A program made the position numbers and the translations under genes. Shown here one piece after another: positions 16,620-25,181 of a stretch of 64,000 bases of DNA. Where the stretch lies: assembly GCF_000688295.1 (NCBI RefSeq), contig NZ_JHZF01000013.1, positions 620,001 to 684,000 of the forward strand, given 5' to 3'. The notes below the pieces were generated by a model that was given only the letters and a program-made list of their open reading frames with translations, was not told where the DNA came from and did no database searches. The stretch's first letter is position 1; each line of letters starts with the position of its first letter. The stretch is from Pseudooceanicola nanhaiensis DSM 18065 (GTDB lineage: Bacteria; Pseudomonadota; Alphaproteobacteria; Rhodobacterales; Rhodobacteraceae).

Positions 16620-19393
16620 TGCCCGAGCCTGTCGAGAAGCGCAGGCACGTGGACCTGGTCGGATTTGTAATTGCCGGTGAGCACGTGCATCACCAGGTTC
16701 ACCCCGAAGCGATAGGCGATCTCGCGCTGGCGCTCACCCGAGAAGCCGCGGCCGACGGGGACCAGCGGAGAGCCGCGGTCGTCCACCGCCCAGGCCGAGG
16801 CCCAGTCGTTGCCGCCGATCACCACCGGCGTGACGTTGTCGTTGAGGTTGCGGAAGGGCATGCCCTCGATCAGCTCGGCATCGGCGGGCGCGGCCTCGAC
16901 CCAGACCTCGCCGCCGGTGTGGCGGCCGGGGAAGTCCTGCAGCAGGTAGAAGGTGCGGGTCAGCACGTGGTCCGAGGGTACGGGTTCCAGCGCCGGCACG
17001 TCCAGCGGCGCGGCCAGCTCCTGCAGCTTGCGACCGTTGGGCGAGGCGGCGCCGAAGCGGGCGATGTCCGCGTCGCGCGTGTCGAACAGGATCATGCCGC
17101 CCGTCCGCAGGTAATCGTTCAGCTTGGCATAGGCCGCGTCCGAGGGGGTCGGCTGGTCGGGGGTGATGGGCCAGTAGAGGAAGGGGAAGAACGACAGCTC
17201 GTCGGTCTCGAGGTCCACCGCCATCGGCTCCGCCGGCTCGACCGAGGTGCGGAAGAAGAGCGTTTCGGACAGGCCCTTGAGCCCCGCCTGCGCCATGTCG
17301 TCGAGCTGCCGGTCGCCGGTGACCACGTGGGCGAGCACGACCTCGGAGGTGGCGGCAAGGGCGAGGGCCGCGTCGCGGTCATCCGGCGCCTGCGCGCGGG
17401 ACGGGCCCGGCTGGAGCACGAGCGCCGCGGCGAGAAGGGCGGCGGAGGCGGTGGCGGTGCGCCCGGTCAGCCGGCCCGACAGCGCCAGCGTCGCGAGGAT
17501 GTCGGCCACCAGCATCACCAGCGCCGCGCCGAGCAGCCAGCCGCCGAGCGGCAGCGCCCGGGTGCGTTCGAGCCCGACGACCGGGACGGAGGCGGGCCAG
17601 CTGGCCGGGGTCAGCACGGTGTCGGGGGTCAGCACGTTGCGCGCGATGCGGCGATCCTCTCCTTCGTAGAGCCCGGGCTGCATGTCGGGGCCGAGCGGCT
17701 CGGTCAGAAGCGCCTGGCCGTCGACGCCGGGCAGGGTGCCCGCGGGTTCGAGCGTGCCGCTGGCGGTCAGCAGGCTGACCGGGCGCCAGGTCGTGCCCTT
17801 CAGGTCGGCAGGCTCCGGCAGGGTATGGGCCGACGAGATCGCGAGGCGCTCGAGCATCTGCACGAACAGGCCCGAGAGCGGCAGGCTGGACCATTCCGCA
17901 TTGGCCGAGACGTGGAACAGCACCACCTGTCCGTCGCCGACCCGCTTGCGCGTCACCAGCGGCGTGCCGTCCGAGAGCCGGGCGATCACGCGGTCCGCGA
18001 GGGTCGGGTCGGGCTGGGCCATGACCTGCGAGGAAATCGTCACGTCGGGGGGCACGGGCAGGCCCGCGAAGGGGCTGTCCTGGTCGAAGGGCGCCAGGGT
18101 CTTGGGCTCGCCCCAGGACATCGCGCCGCCGACGTTGCGGCCGCCGGCCCGCAGGCGGACGGGCATCAGCGGGTCCTCGGCCTCGCGGCTGACGTCGCTG
18201 GCGGCCAGGCGGGGACCGGCGAAGCGCAGCAGCATGCCACCCTTTTCGACCCATTCGGTCAGCCCCTGCGTCTCGCCGTCCGAAAGGCGGGCCACGTCGG
18301 CCAGCACGATCACGTCGGGGTTTGCGGGCAGGATGTCGGTCAGCGCGCCGTCCAGCAGGTCGGCATTGGGCGCGAGGGCGCGTTCGAGGTAATGCAGCGG
18401 CGACAGCAGTTCGAGCCCCTCGCGGTTCTCGCGGCCGGCGATCAGCGCGATCTCGCGGCGGCGCAGGCTGTCGTCGGTGAGGCTGACGGCGCCCGCGTTG
18501 CGGCTTCCCGCGATGTCGAAATGGGTGACGCGGGCGCGCAGCTCGGCGGGCAGGTCCATCTCTCCGGTGGCCGTGCCTTCGCCGGCCGGGAAGGTCAGCG
18601 TCGTGGTGTCGAGGATGCGCATCGCGCCGGAAGGGTCGCGGCCGTGCGCGTTCACGCGGACCTCGCGTTCCGATCCGGTGACCGCGCGCAGGGCAGAGAG
18701 CTGGACGGCGCCCTCGGCAAAGCTCACGGGGGCCAGGCCCATCACCGGCGCGCCGCCCTCGTAGATCGTCACGGCGCCGCGGTTCTGGAGCGCGGTCAGC
18801 AGGCGCGCGCGGCTGTCGCGGGCCAGGCCGTCGGAGAACCAGTAGGTCTCGAACTCCTCGTCCGGAAGGCCGTCGATGAAGGCGCCCACGGTTTCGGGCT
18901 CCGGCTCCCAGGCGCGCGGGGCCATCCCGGGCAGGCGCGTGCGCCACGCGTCGGCGGACTGGAAGACCGGCGGCTCGGGCGTGGTCAGCCGGACCATCGC
19001 GGCGGTGCGGCCCTGGCGCGCGGCCTCGGCCAGCAGGCCGTCGATCGTGTCCTCGCGCGTGGGCCAGTCCTGCGCCTCGGCCCAGCTTCCGTCGGTCAGG
19101 ATCAGGAGCGGACCACGGCCCGAACTCTCCGCCTCGGCCTCGGGGTTCAGGACGGGGCCGGCGAGGCCGACGATCAGCGCGGCCACGGCCAGCATCCGCA
19201 GCAGGAGCAGCCACCACGGCGTGCGGTCGGTCACGCTCTCGTCGTCCGTCAGCCCCAGCAGGAGCGCGACGCCCGGGAAGCGGCGGCGGATCGGTGCGGG
19301 CGGCACGGCGCGCAGCAGGATCCACAGCAGCGGCAGCGCGAGCAGCGTCAGCAGCAGCCAGGGGGCGGTGAAACCGATGGGACCCAGGATCAT
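16616..19393 (-). CDS. BatA/DUF4159 domain membrane protein
   Basis: A 925-residue protein. The start at ATG 19393 overlaps the DUF58 stop by four bases. Residues 1-90 form a BatA-like N-terminus with two membrane segments (GFTAPWLLLTLLALPLLWIL and WWLLLLRMLAVAALIVGLAG). A periplasmic amidotransferase-like core follows, two further membrane segments near 640-690, and a C-terminal DUF4159 domain (from about 705: VVLAHVVTGDRQLDD...GMILFDTRD...LVMHVLTGNYKSDQVHVP). The mix of BatA and DUF4159 is typical for alphaproteobacteria with MoxR and DUF58. It probably assembles with its neighbours in the inner membrane; no enzymatic role can be claimed. Confidence 0.85.
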   Translation of the reverse strand: MILGPIGFTAPWLLLTLLALPLLWILLRAVPPAPIRRRFPGVALLLGLTDDESVTDRTPWWLLLLRMLAVAALIVGLAGPVLNPEAEAESSGRGPLLILTDGSWAEAQDWPTREDTIDGLLAEAARQGRTAAMVRLTTPEPPVFQSADAWRTRLPGMAPRAWEPEPETVGAFIDGLPDEEFETYWFSDGLARDSRARLLTALQNRGAVTIYEGGAPVMGLAPVSFAEGAVQLSALRAVTGSEREVRVNAHGRDPSGAMRILDTTTLTFPAGEGTATGEMDLPAELRARVTHFDIAGSRNAGAVSLTDDSLRRREIALIAGRENREGLELLSPLHYLERALAPNADLLDGALTDILPANPDVIVLADVARLSDGETQGLTEWVEKGGMLLRFAGPRLAASDVSREAEDPLMPVRLRAGGRNVGGAMSWGEPKTLAPFDQDSPFAGLPVPPDVTISSQVMAQPDPTLADRVIARLSDGTPLVTRKRVGDGQVVLFHVSANAEWSSLPLSGLFVQMLERLAISSAHTLPEPADLKGTTWRPVSLLTASGTLEPAGTLPGVDGQALLTEPLGPDMQPGLYEGEDRRIARNVLTPDTVLTPASWPASVPVVGLERTRALPLGGWLLGAALVMLVADILATLALSGRLTGRTATASAALLAAALVLQPGPSRAQAPDDRDAALALAATSEVVLAHVVTGDRQLDDMAQAGLKGLSETLFFRTSVEPAEPMAVDLETDELSFFPFLYWPITPDQPTPSDAAYAKLNDYLRTGGMILFDTRDADIARFGAASPNGRKLQELAAPLDVPALEPVPSDHVLTRTFYLLQDFPGRHTGGEVWVEAAPADAELIEGMPFRNLNDNVTPVVIGGNDWASAWAVDDRGSPLVPVGRGFSGERQREIAYRFGVNLVMHVLTGNYKSDQVHVPALLDRLGQ

Positions 19394-20268
19394 GCGCCGG
19401 TCCCCCGGTCGAGGGCGCGGTAGATCCACAGGAGCGCCGATTGCGCCGAGGCATCCGTGTGGTGGGTCTGGAACTGCCAGCCGGAGCGTTGGCAGAGCTG
19501 TTGCAGCTCGGCCTTCCGGGCGGCCAGCCGGTCGCGGTAGCGGTCGCGCAGCTCACCGGCCTTGAGCGTCTCGTGGCGGAGCGCGCCGGTCATGCTCTCG
19601 AAGATGGTGCGGCCGTGAAAGGGGAAGGCTTCCTCGCTGGGGTCAAGCACCTGCAGCAGGACGCCCCGGATGCCGCGGTCGGCGGCCTTGGCCAGGGCCG
19701 TCTTCACCTCTGTCACGTCGCCGAGGAAATCCGACACGAAGACCGCGCGGGCGTTCGGGATCATCGCGCGGTGTTCCGGCACGCCGTAATCCCCGCTGTC
19801 CTCGCGCGAGAAGAACTCGGCCAGCCGCAGGATCTGATCGTTCCCCCGCCGCGGCGGCAGCAGCGTGCCGGTCAGCCCGACGCGTTCACCGCCGCGCACC
19901 AGCAGGATGGCGGTCGCCAGCGCAATCAGCCGCGCGCGCTCGCCCTTCTCGGGCAGGCTCTTGCCTGAGGTGAAGCGCATCGAGGCCGCCTGGTCGACCC
20001 AGAGCATCACGCTCTGCGCGATCTGCCATTCCCGTTCGCGGACGAAGCGTTCGTCGCCCCGGGCCGAACGGCGCCAGTCGATCATCCGCCGCGGATCGCC
20101 CGGCTGGACCGGGCGGTACTGCCAGAAATCGTCACCCATGCCGGCGCGCCTGCGACCGTGATCGCCCAGAAGGACGGTCCCGGCGAGGTGCTCCGCGCGG
20201 GCGAGCAGGGGGGGAAGCCGGGCGGCCTCTCCCTCGGCCCGGCCGCGAAGGGCGACGGGATCGCTCAC
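19390..20268 (-). CDS. DUF58 domain protein
   Basis: A 292-residue DUF58 protein, the regular partner of MoxR ATPases. The hallmark segment GDDFWQYRPVQPGDPRRMIDWRRSARGDERFVRERE is at about residues 45-80, followed by a von Willebrand-like fold (VMLWVDQAASM) whose metal-binding serines are altered. No membrane segment is present, so it is cytoplasmic or peripheral. It overlaps both neighbours by four bases, giving strict co-translation with moxR and the DUF4159 gene. Confidence 0.93.
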   Translation of the reverse strand: MSDPVALRGRAEGEAARLPPLLARAEHLAGTVLLGDHGRRRAGMGDDFWQYRPVQPGDPRRMIDWRRSARGDERFVREREWQIAQSVMLWVDQAASMRFTSGKSLPEKGERARLIALATAILLVRGGERVGLTGTLLPPRRGNDQILRLAEFFSREDSGDYGVPEHRAMIPNARAVFVSDFLGDVTEVKTALAKAADRGIRGVLLQVLDPSEEAFPFHGRTIFESMTGALRHETLKAGELRDRYRDRLAARKAELQQLCQRSGWQFQTHHTDASAQSALLWIYRALDRGTGA

Positions 20269-21290
20269 GCCGCGGCCTCGGTCCGGGTGATGGTCGCGGC
20301 GGTCTGGTCGATGAGGGCGGGCAGGCTGTCGCCGCGGGCACGGGCGGCGAAGTTCAGCGCCATGCGGTGCTGGAGCACGGGGCGGGCCATGGCCACCACG
20401 TCCTCGACCGAGGGCGCGAGCCGGCCCTGCAGCATCGCGCGGGCCCGGACGGTCATCATCAGCGCCTGCGCGGCACGGGGTCCGGGGCCCCAGTTCACCG
20501 TGTCCCGCACCAGCTGCGACGCGTCGGGCTCGTCCGGGCGGCAGGCGCGCACGAGGTCGAGGATCGTCTCGACCACCGTTTCGCCCACGGGCATCCGGCG
20601 GAGCAGTTTCTGGGCGCGGATCAGCTCGTCCGCGGTGAAGACGGCATGCGCCTCTCCTTCCTCGACGCCGGTGGTGGCGGTGAGGATGTTCCGCTCCGTC
20701 TCGCGATCCGGATAGGCGACGTCGATCTGCACGAGGAACCGGTCGAGCTGCGCCTCGGGCAGCGGATAGGTCCCTTCCTGTTCGATCGGGTTCTGGGTGG
20801 CCAGCACGTGGAACGGCGCGCCGAGCGACCGGTTCTCGCCTGCGACGGTCACGACCCGTTCCTGCATCGCCTGCAGCAGCGCCGACTGGGTCCGCGGCGA
20901 GGCGCGGTTGATCTCGTCCGCCATCAGGAGCTGGCAGAAGATCGGGCCCTGCAGGAAGCGGAAGGCGCGGGTCCCGTCCGCCGCCGTCTCCAGCACCTCT
21001 GAGCCGAGGATGTCGGCGGGCATCAGGTCGGGCGTGAACTGCACCCGGTTGCCGCTGAGGCCCATCACCGTCGACAGCGTCTCGACCAGGCGGGTCTTGC
21101 CGAGGCCCGGCAGGCCGATCAGCAGCCCGTGGCCGCCGCAGAGCAGCGCCGAGAGCGTCAGGTCCACGACCTGTTCCTGCCCGATGAACCGCTTGGTGAT
21201 CGAGGCCTTCGCCTCGGCCAGCTTGGCCTCGAGCGCTTCGATCTCGGCGACCAGGTCCTCTTCGTTCAGGCTTTCGGGGGATTCGGTCAT
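20265..21290 (-). CDS. MoxR-family AAA+ ATPase
   Basis: A 341-residue AAA+ ATPase with chaperone-like function. Walker A is GLPGLGKT (residues 59-66), Walker B LLMADEINRASPRTQSALLQAMQE, and sensor 1 ATQNPIEQEGTYPLPEAQLDRF. The start at ATG 21290 gives a normal N-terminus (MTESPESLNEEDLV). It is the first gene of the four-gene operon moxR-DUF58-DUF4159-membrane protein, in which every junction is a 4-base overlap. MoxR proteins are thought to insert metal or mature von Willebrand-domain partners, here probably the periplasmic complex encoded next to it. Confidence 0.93.
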   Translation of the reverse strand: MTESPESLNEEDLVAEIEALEAKLAEAKASITKRFIGQEQVVDLTLSALLCGGHGLLIGLPGLGKTRLVETLSTVMGLSGNRVQFTPDLMPADILGSEVLETAADGTRAFRFLQGPIFCQLLMADEINRASPRTQSALLQAMQERVVTVAGENRSLGAPFHVLATQNPIEQEGTYPLPEAQLDRFLVQIDVAYPDRETERNILTATTGVEEGEAHAVFTADELIRAQKLLRRMPVGETVVETILDLVRACRPDEPDASQLVRDTVNWGPGPRAAQALMMTVRARAMLQGRLAPSVEDVVAMARPVLQHRMALNFAARARGDSLPALIDQTAATITRTEAAA

Positions 21291-21343
21291 GGCAAATTCC
21301 TGCACGGGACTATTTGATACCGAGTGTATGCCGTTCCGCCCGG

Positions 21344-21952
21344 ATGGCAAAACCGAAGGATGGACAAAAAGACGTGAAACCTACAGCAGAGTCGATCGCT
21401 GCCTCGGTCAGAGCAGCTTCGAAGGGCCGCGGACTTCCGCCGATCCACCAGTGGAACCCCGAGCGCGAGACCGATGCCAACATGCGCATCGCCCGCGACG
21501 GCACGTGGTTTCACGAAGGCACCCCGATCAACCGGCCCGAGCTGGTGCGGCTGTTCTCGACCATCCTGCGGAAGGACGACGACGGCTATTTCCTGATCAC
21601 CCCGGTCGAGAAGGCCCGGGTCGAGGTCGAGGATGCGCCCTTCGTCGCCGTGGACCTGGACGTCGAGGGCGAGGGCGAGGACCAGCGCCTGACCTTCCTG
21701 ACCAATGTCGGCGACCGCGCCACCGCCGGGCCGGACCACCCGATCCGTGTCGAGCGGGACCCCGGGACCGGCGAGCCCGCGCCCTATGTCCTCGTGCGCG
21801 ACAAGCTCGAAGCGCTGATCGACCGCAAGAGCTTCTACCGGCTGGTCGAGACCGGATCGGAGCAGGAGCGCGACGGCACGCGCTGGTTCGGCCTCTGGTC
21901 CGGCGGGGCCTTCTTCCCCGTCATTCCGGCCAGCGAGCTGAAGACGCGCTGA
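21344..21952 (+). CDS. DUF1285 domain protein
   Basis: A 202-residue cytoplasmic protein with the DUF1285 pattern: PPIHQWNPE, MRIARDGTWFHEGTPINRPELVRLFSTILRKD, then EDAPFVAVDLDVEGEGEDQRLTFLTNVGD and a C-terminal RDGTRWFGLWSGGAFFPVIP. The family is common in alphaproteobacteria next to MoxR genes and has no assigned function. Start at ATG 21344 is chosen because earlier in-frame codons give a non-conserved extension; no clear ribosome-binding site is visible. It diverges from moxR across 53 bases, which must hold both promoters. Confidence 0.88.
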   Translation: MAKPKDGQKDVKPTAESIAASVRAASKGRGLPPIHQWNPERETDANMRIARDGTWFHEGTPINRPELVRLFSTILRKDDDGYFLITPVEKARVEVEDAPFVAVDLDVEGEGEDQRLTFLTNVGDRATAGPDHPIRVERDPGTGEPAPYVLVRDKLEALIDRKSFYRLVETGSEQERDGTRWFGLWSGGAFFPVIPASELKTR

Positions 21953-22053
21953 CAGCGCCTTCCGCGCTTACTTTCAAAATGACAACTGACACAAGTTAGG
22001 ACTGGCCGGCACGCCCTGCCGTTCCTAGGGTGACGGCGCACGGCAGGGGTCTC

Positions 22054-22809
22054 ATGCTAAAGTTTGTTGCCAATATTTCATTTCTGTTCAAGGACCTGAC
22101 GATCCCTGAACGGATCCACGCCGCGACCGCGAACGGCTTTCACGGGGTCGAGCTCCTGTTCCCCTATGACGACCCGGTTCCGCCGATCCAGCAGGCCCTC
22201 TCCGCCACCGGTCTGCCGATGGTGCTGATCAATGCGCCGCCGCCCAATTACGCCGGCGGCACCCGCGGGTTTGCCGCGATTCCGGGCGCCGAGGAGCGCT
22301 TCCGCTACGATCTCAGGCGCACGCTCCGCTACGCCCGGAGCCTGCACACCCGCTTCGTGCACGTGATGGCGGGGGCGGGGTCGGGCGACGACGCCCGCGC
22401 CGCCTTCGTCTCGAACCTGCGATACGCGGCGGCAGAGGCGCCGGACCGGACCTTCACCATCGAACCGATCAACCAGGACGACATGCCGGGCTACTTCCTG
22501 TCGGATTTCGACCTCGCGGCCGAGATCCTCGACGAGGTCGGCGCCCATAACGTCGCGCTGCAGTTCGATGTCTACCACGCGCAGAAGATCACCGGCGACG
22601 CGATGGCGGTCTGGTCCCGGCATGGCCACCGGGCCCGGCACATCCAGATCGCGGGCCTGCCGGACCGGCACGAACCGGTCGCGGGCGTCGTCGATTACCC
22701 GGCCTTCTTCCGGCACCTCGAATCGATCGGCTACGACGGCTACGTCAGCGCCGAGTACCATCCCGCGAACGGCACCGAGGCGGGGCTGGGCTGGATGCCG
22801 CGGGACTGA
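22054..22809 (+). CDS. hydroxypyruvate isomerase family TIM-barrel protein
   Basis: A 251-residue sugar-phosphate-isomerase-like TIM barrel of the Hyi group. It starts MLKFVANISFLFKDLTIPER, has the metal-ligand glutamates in FTIEPINQDDMPGYF and YVSAEYHP, and the histidine region LQFDVYHAQ...HIQIAGLPDRHEP. The enzyme would interconvert hydroxypyruvate and tartronate semialdehyde or an oxygenated sugar acid (OtnI type). I use ATG 22054, preceded by AGGGG at four bases. It stands alone between DUF1285 and the VOC gene, so the pathway is not revealed by neighbours. Confidence 0.85.
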   Translation: MLKFVANISFLFKDLTIPERIHAATANGFHGVELLFPYDDPVPPIQQALSATGLPMVLINAPPPNYAGGTRGFAAIPGAEERFRYDLRRTLRYARSLHTRFVHVMAGAGSGDDARAAFVSNLRYAAAEAPDRTFTIEPINQDDMPGYFLSDFDLAAEILDEVGAHNVALQFDVYHAQKITGDAMAVWSRHGHRARHIQIAGLPDRHEPVAGVVDYPAFFRHLESIGYDGYVSAEYHPANGTEAGLGWMPRD

Positions 22810-22817
22810 GCGCGGAT

Positions 22818-22837
22818 GCTGACAGAAGGCTGTCAGC
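22818..22837. promoter_or_regulatory. palindrome upstream of VOC/WYL pair (operator candidate)
   Basis: GCTGACAG and CTGTCAGC form a perfect 8-base inverted repeat around AAGG, 47 bases upstream of the VOC gene. This is the size and place expected for a binding site of the WYL-type regulator encoded just downstream. A similar half-site, CTGTCAG, recurs upstream of the second WYL regulator at 49005-49011. Confidence 0.6.
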
Positions 22838-22884
22838 AGGGGTATGAGAGAACCACGCCATCGACCCAACAAAGGAGATGAGCG

Positions 22885-23253
22885 ATGGCAGATCAATCCC
22901 ATGTCGTCTGGACGGAAATTCCCGTGACGGACATGCAGAAAGCGATGGAGTTCTACAACCGGGTGTTCGGCTGGGCGCTGACACTCGACGAGTCGGGCCC
23001 CGACCCGATGGCCGTGTTCCCGGACGGTGGCGCCGGGGTCGGCGGGCATCTCTATCCCGGCGCGCCCGGCAAGGGGGCGGGCCCGACGATCCACCTCGGC
23101 GTGCCGGACGGTCTGGAGGCCGCGACGGAGCGGGCGCAGGCGGCCGGGGCCAGGGTGCTTCACGGTCCGATCGGCATCCCGCCGGGCCGCTTCACCTATA
23201 TCGAGGACCCCGACGGCAATTCCATCGGCCTGTTCGAGCCGAAGGCCGCCTGA
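22885..23253 (+). CDS. VOC family protein (glyoxalase-like)
   Basis: A 122-residue vicinal-oxygen-chelate protein. Two beta-alpha-beta-beta-beta units are visible: HVVWTEIPVTDMQKAMEFYNRVFGW at residues 5-29 and PTIHLGVPDGLEAATERAQAAGA in the second half, ending with YIEDPDGNSIGLFEP, which carries the terminal glutamate ligand. The ATG follows AAAGGAGATGAGCG. It is joined to the regulator gene by a TGATG junction, so regulator and VOC protein are co-transcribed. Small VOC proteins of this kind are often detoxifying or substrate-sensing; the substrate is unknown. Confidence 0.9.
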   Translation: MADQSHVVWTEIPVTDMQKAMEFYNRVFGWALTLDESGPDPMAVFPDGGAGVGGHLYPGAPGKGAGPTIHLGVPDGLEAATERAQAAGARVLHGPIGIPPGRFTYIEDPDGNSIGLFEPKAA

Positions 23254-23954
23254 TGCGCCGGGCCGACCGCCTCTTCCGGATCGTGCAGCATCTGCGCGGC
23301 GGTCGGCTCATCACCGCGGCGGAACTCGCCCGCCGGCTCGAGGTCTCGACCCGGACGGTCTATCGCGACGTGGCCGACCTGATCGGGTCGGGCGTGCCGA
23401 TCGAGGGTGAGGCCGGGATCGGCTATGTCATGCGGCAGGGCTACGAGCTGCCGCCGCTGATGTTCACCAGCGACGAGATCGTGGCCCTCGTCGCCGGCGC
23501 CCGCCTGCTCCGGGCCTGGGGCGGCACCGCGATGGCCGCCGCGGCGGAGGAGGCGCTGGTGAAGATCGGCGAGGTCCTGCCCGAGGCGGCCCGCGCCCGC
23601 GCCGACCGGGTCCAGGTCCACGCCGTCGGCATGGGCCGGATGAGCCCCGAGCTGCGCGACCGGCTCGACCGGCTGGAGCGCGCCTGCAACGCCAACATCC
23701 GGCTGACGCTGGCCTATGTCGACGAGCAGGACCGGGCGACGGAGCGTCCGGTGCGGCCGCTGGCGCTGTTCTTCTGGGGCAAGGTCTGGACGCTGCTGGC
23801 GTGGTGCGAGCTGCGCGAGGACTTCCGGACCTTCCGCATCGACCGGATCCGCGGCCACGCCGAGGGCGAGCGCTTCCGCCCCGAGCGCGACAAGAGCGCC
23901 GCCGCCTTCTACGAGCGCGAACGGTGCCTCGGCCGCCTCCAGCCGCCGGGGTAG
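23253..23954 (+). CDS. HTH_11/WYL transcriptional regulator (YafY-like)
   Basis: A 233-residue regulator. Residues 1-55 form a DeoR/HTH_11 winged helix (MRRADRLFRIVQHLRGG, TAAELARRLEVSTRTVYRDV) and the C-terminal half is a WYL domain (LTLAYVDEQDRATERPVRPLALFFWGKVWTLLAWCELREDFRTFRIDRI). WYL domains sense small ligands or nucleic acid. The ATG overlaps the VOC stop by one base (TGATG). It probably binds the CTGACAG/CTGTCAG palindrome at 22818-22837 and controls its own operon. A second copy of the same type is at 49031. Confidence 0.9.
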   Translation: MRRADRLFRIVQHLRGGRLITAAELARRLEVSTRTVYRDVADLIGSGVPIEGEAGIGYVMRQGYELPPLMFTSDEIVALVAGARLLRAWGGTAMAAAAEEALVKIGEVLPEAARARADRVQVHAVGMGRMSPELRDRLDRLERACNANIRLTLAYVDEQDRATERPVRPLALFFWGKVWTLLAWCELREDFRTFRIDRIRGHAEGERFRPERDKSAAAFYERERCLGRLQPPG

Positions 23955-23969
23955 CGCGCGGTCCCGCGC

Positions 23970-24124
23970 TTCATCTTTCCGGAAATACTCCCGCCGGAGG
24001 CATCGCCGCTTGCGGCGACAAGGGGTTGCGCCGTCCGCTGGACGTCGCCCGGGGGGATGTCCGGACCGGGCATCGAGCCCGGTCCGGACATGGCCTCCGG
24101 CGGGGATATTTATGGCAAGAGGAA
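23970..24124. repeat. nested inverted-repeat intergenic element
   Basis: Arms of about 33 bases (23970-24002 and 24092-24124) are imperfect inverted copies: both share the core CCCGCCGGAGGC preceded by AAATA and a CTTC start. Between them lies a perfect 15-base-pair hairpin. The whole block fills the 181-base gap between the WYL regulator and radC, which converge. It looks like a mobile or regulatory repeat unit of the REP/MITE kind; no open frame or transposase is inside. Confidence 0.6.
24057..24091. terminator. strong bidirectional terminator hairpin
   Basis: ATGTCCGGACCGGGC pairs perfectly with GCCCGGTCCGGACAT across the loop ATCGA. It is the centre of the nested inverted repeat and sits between convergent genes, so it could end transcription from both sides. 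There is no clean T-run. Confidence 0.55.
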
Positions 24125-24135
24125 GGGGGAACCGT

Positions 24136-24888
24136 TCAGAGATAGCCGGTGGCGCGGAAGCTGAGCTCGGTCGACCGGCCGATGATGATGTGGTCGTGGA
24201 TGGCGATGCCCAGGGCCGCGGCGGCCTGTTCGATCTCGCGGGTCATGGAGATGTCGGCGCGCGAGGGGGTGGGGTCTCCGGACGGGTGGTTGTGCACGAG
24301 GATGAGGGCGGAGGCGTTCAGCTCGAGCGCGCGCTTGACGACCTCGCGCGGGTAGACCGGGACATGGTCGACCGTGCCCTGCGCCTGCGCCTCGTCGGCG
24401 ATCAGCACGTTCTTGCGGTCGAGGTAGAGGACGCGGAACTGTTCCGTCTGACGGTGGGCCATCGCGGTGTGGCAATAATCGATCAGCGCGTGCCAGGAGC
24501 CGAGGACGGGGCGGTCCAGGATCCGGGCGCGGGAGAGGCGCTGCGCCGCGGCCTCGATCAGCTTGAGTTCCGCGATCACGGCGTCGCCCACGCCCGCCAC
24601 CTCGCGCAGGCGTTCCGGCGGGGCGGAGAGGACGCCGTTGAAATCGCCGAAGGTCTCGAGCAGGCGGCGGCCGAGGGGTTTCATGTCGGCGCGGGCGTTC
24701 GCGCGGAAGAGGACCATCTCGAGCAATTCGTAATCCGGCATCGCCGCCGCGCCGCCCTGCATGAAGCGGTCCCGCAGGCGCTTGCGGTGGTCGGCGATGT
24801 AGGAGGGCCGGGGCGGCGCGACCGGCGCGGCCACCCCCGCGACGAAGAGGGGAAGCGAAGCTTCGGTGAAGGCGCGCGGCTCGGTCAT
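24136..24888 (-). CDS. radC: RadC family JAB/MPN domain protein
   Basis: A 250-residue RadC. An N-terminal helix-hairpin-helix part (PERLREVAGVGDAVIAELKLIEA) precedes the MPN/JAMM domain with its zinc motif HNHPSGDPTPSRAD (H199, H201, D212). RadC proteins were once linked to DNA repair, but that is not supported and the biochemical role is open. The first 25 residues are poorly conserved. Gene stands alone; its promoter must be in the 353-base gap upstream. Confidence 0.93.
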   Translation of the reverse strand: MTEPRAFTEASLPLFVAGVAAPVAPPRPSYIADHRKRLRDRFMQGGAAAMPDYELLEMVLFRANARADMKPLGRRLLETFGDFNGVLSAPPERLREVAGVGDAVIAELKLIEAAAQRLSRARILDRPVLGSWHALIDYCHTAMAHRQTEQFRVLYLDRKNVLIADEAQAQGTVDHVPVYPREVVKRALELNASALILVHNHPSGDPTPSRADISMTREIEQAAAALGIAIHDHIIIGRSTELSFRATGYL

Positions 24889-24950
24889 GACGTAGAAGGT
24901 CGCGCGAAATGGTTAGCGGGTGGTTAACGGTGGGGCGGCGGGCATGAGAA

Positions 24951-24976
24951 AAGCGCCTCCCGTGGGAGAGGCGCTT
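24951..24976 (-). terminator. Rho-independent terminator for dnaK-dnaJ
   Basis: On the minus strand AAGCGCCTC, an 8-base loop and GAGGCGCTT form a 9-base-pair stem followed directly by TTTTC. This is the clearest intrinsic terminator in the window and would end the leftward dnaKJ transcript about 270 bases after the dnaJ stop, leaving a long structured 3' untranslated region. It lies about 60 bases upstream of radC. Confidence 0.75.
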
Positions 24977-25047
24977 CGATGTTGTCCGCCGGTCGAGGTT
25001 TGGCCATCCGGGCGCGCGGTTTCCGGTTGGCCAGGACCCCCGCAGGA

Positions 25048-25130
25048 GGGGCAGACCCGGGCGCTCGGGCCCGAGTTCGTCCCGGGGCTCCGCCCGTGAA
25101 ACCCCCGAACCGTCCACAGGACGCTTCGCC
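25048..25130. repeat. diverged copy of the dnaJ 3' structure
   Basis: This part of the 353-base gap (24889-25241) has two pieces that recur at 25182-25243 in other order: a CCCGGGC...GGGCCCGAGTTCGTC palindromic unit (25055-25080) and GTCCACAGGACG (25114-25125, against GTCCACCGGACG at 25196-25207). No coding frame with a plausible start is seen here. It looks like a decayed or rearranged repeat. The stretch 24977-25047 shows nothing I can name. Confidence 0.4.
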
Positions 25131-25181
25131 TGCGCCGCACATCCTTGTGGCTGCGTTTCGCATCCCCGGCGCTCCGCGCGC

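Noticed and set aside
16619-19423. Very long open frames opposite the DUF4159 and other genes (also 4569-7478 and 34602-38774)
   Set aside because: High GC with strong third-position bias leaves antisense frames open; they lack conserved motifs and run through real genes on the other strand.
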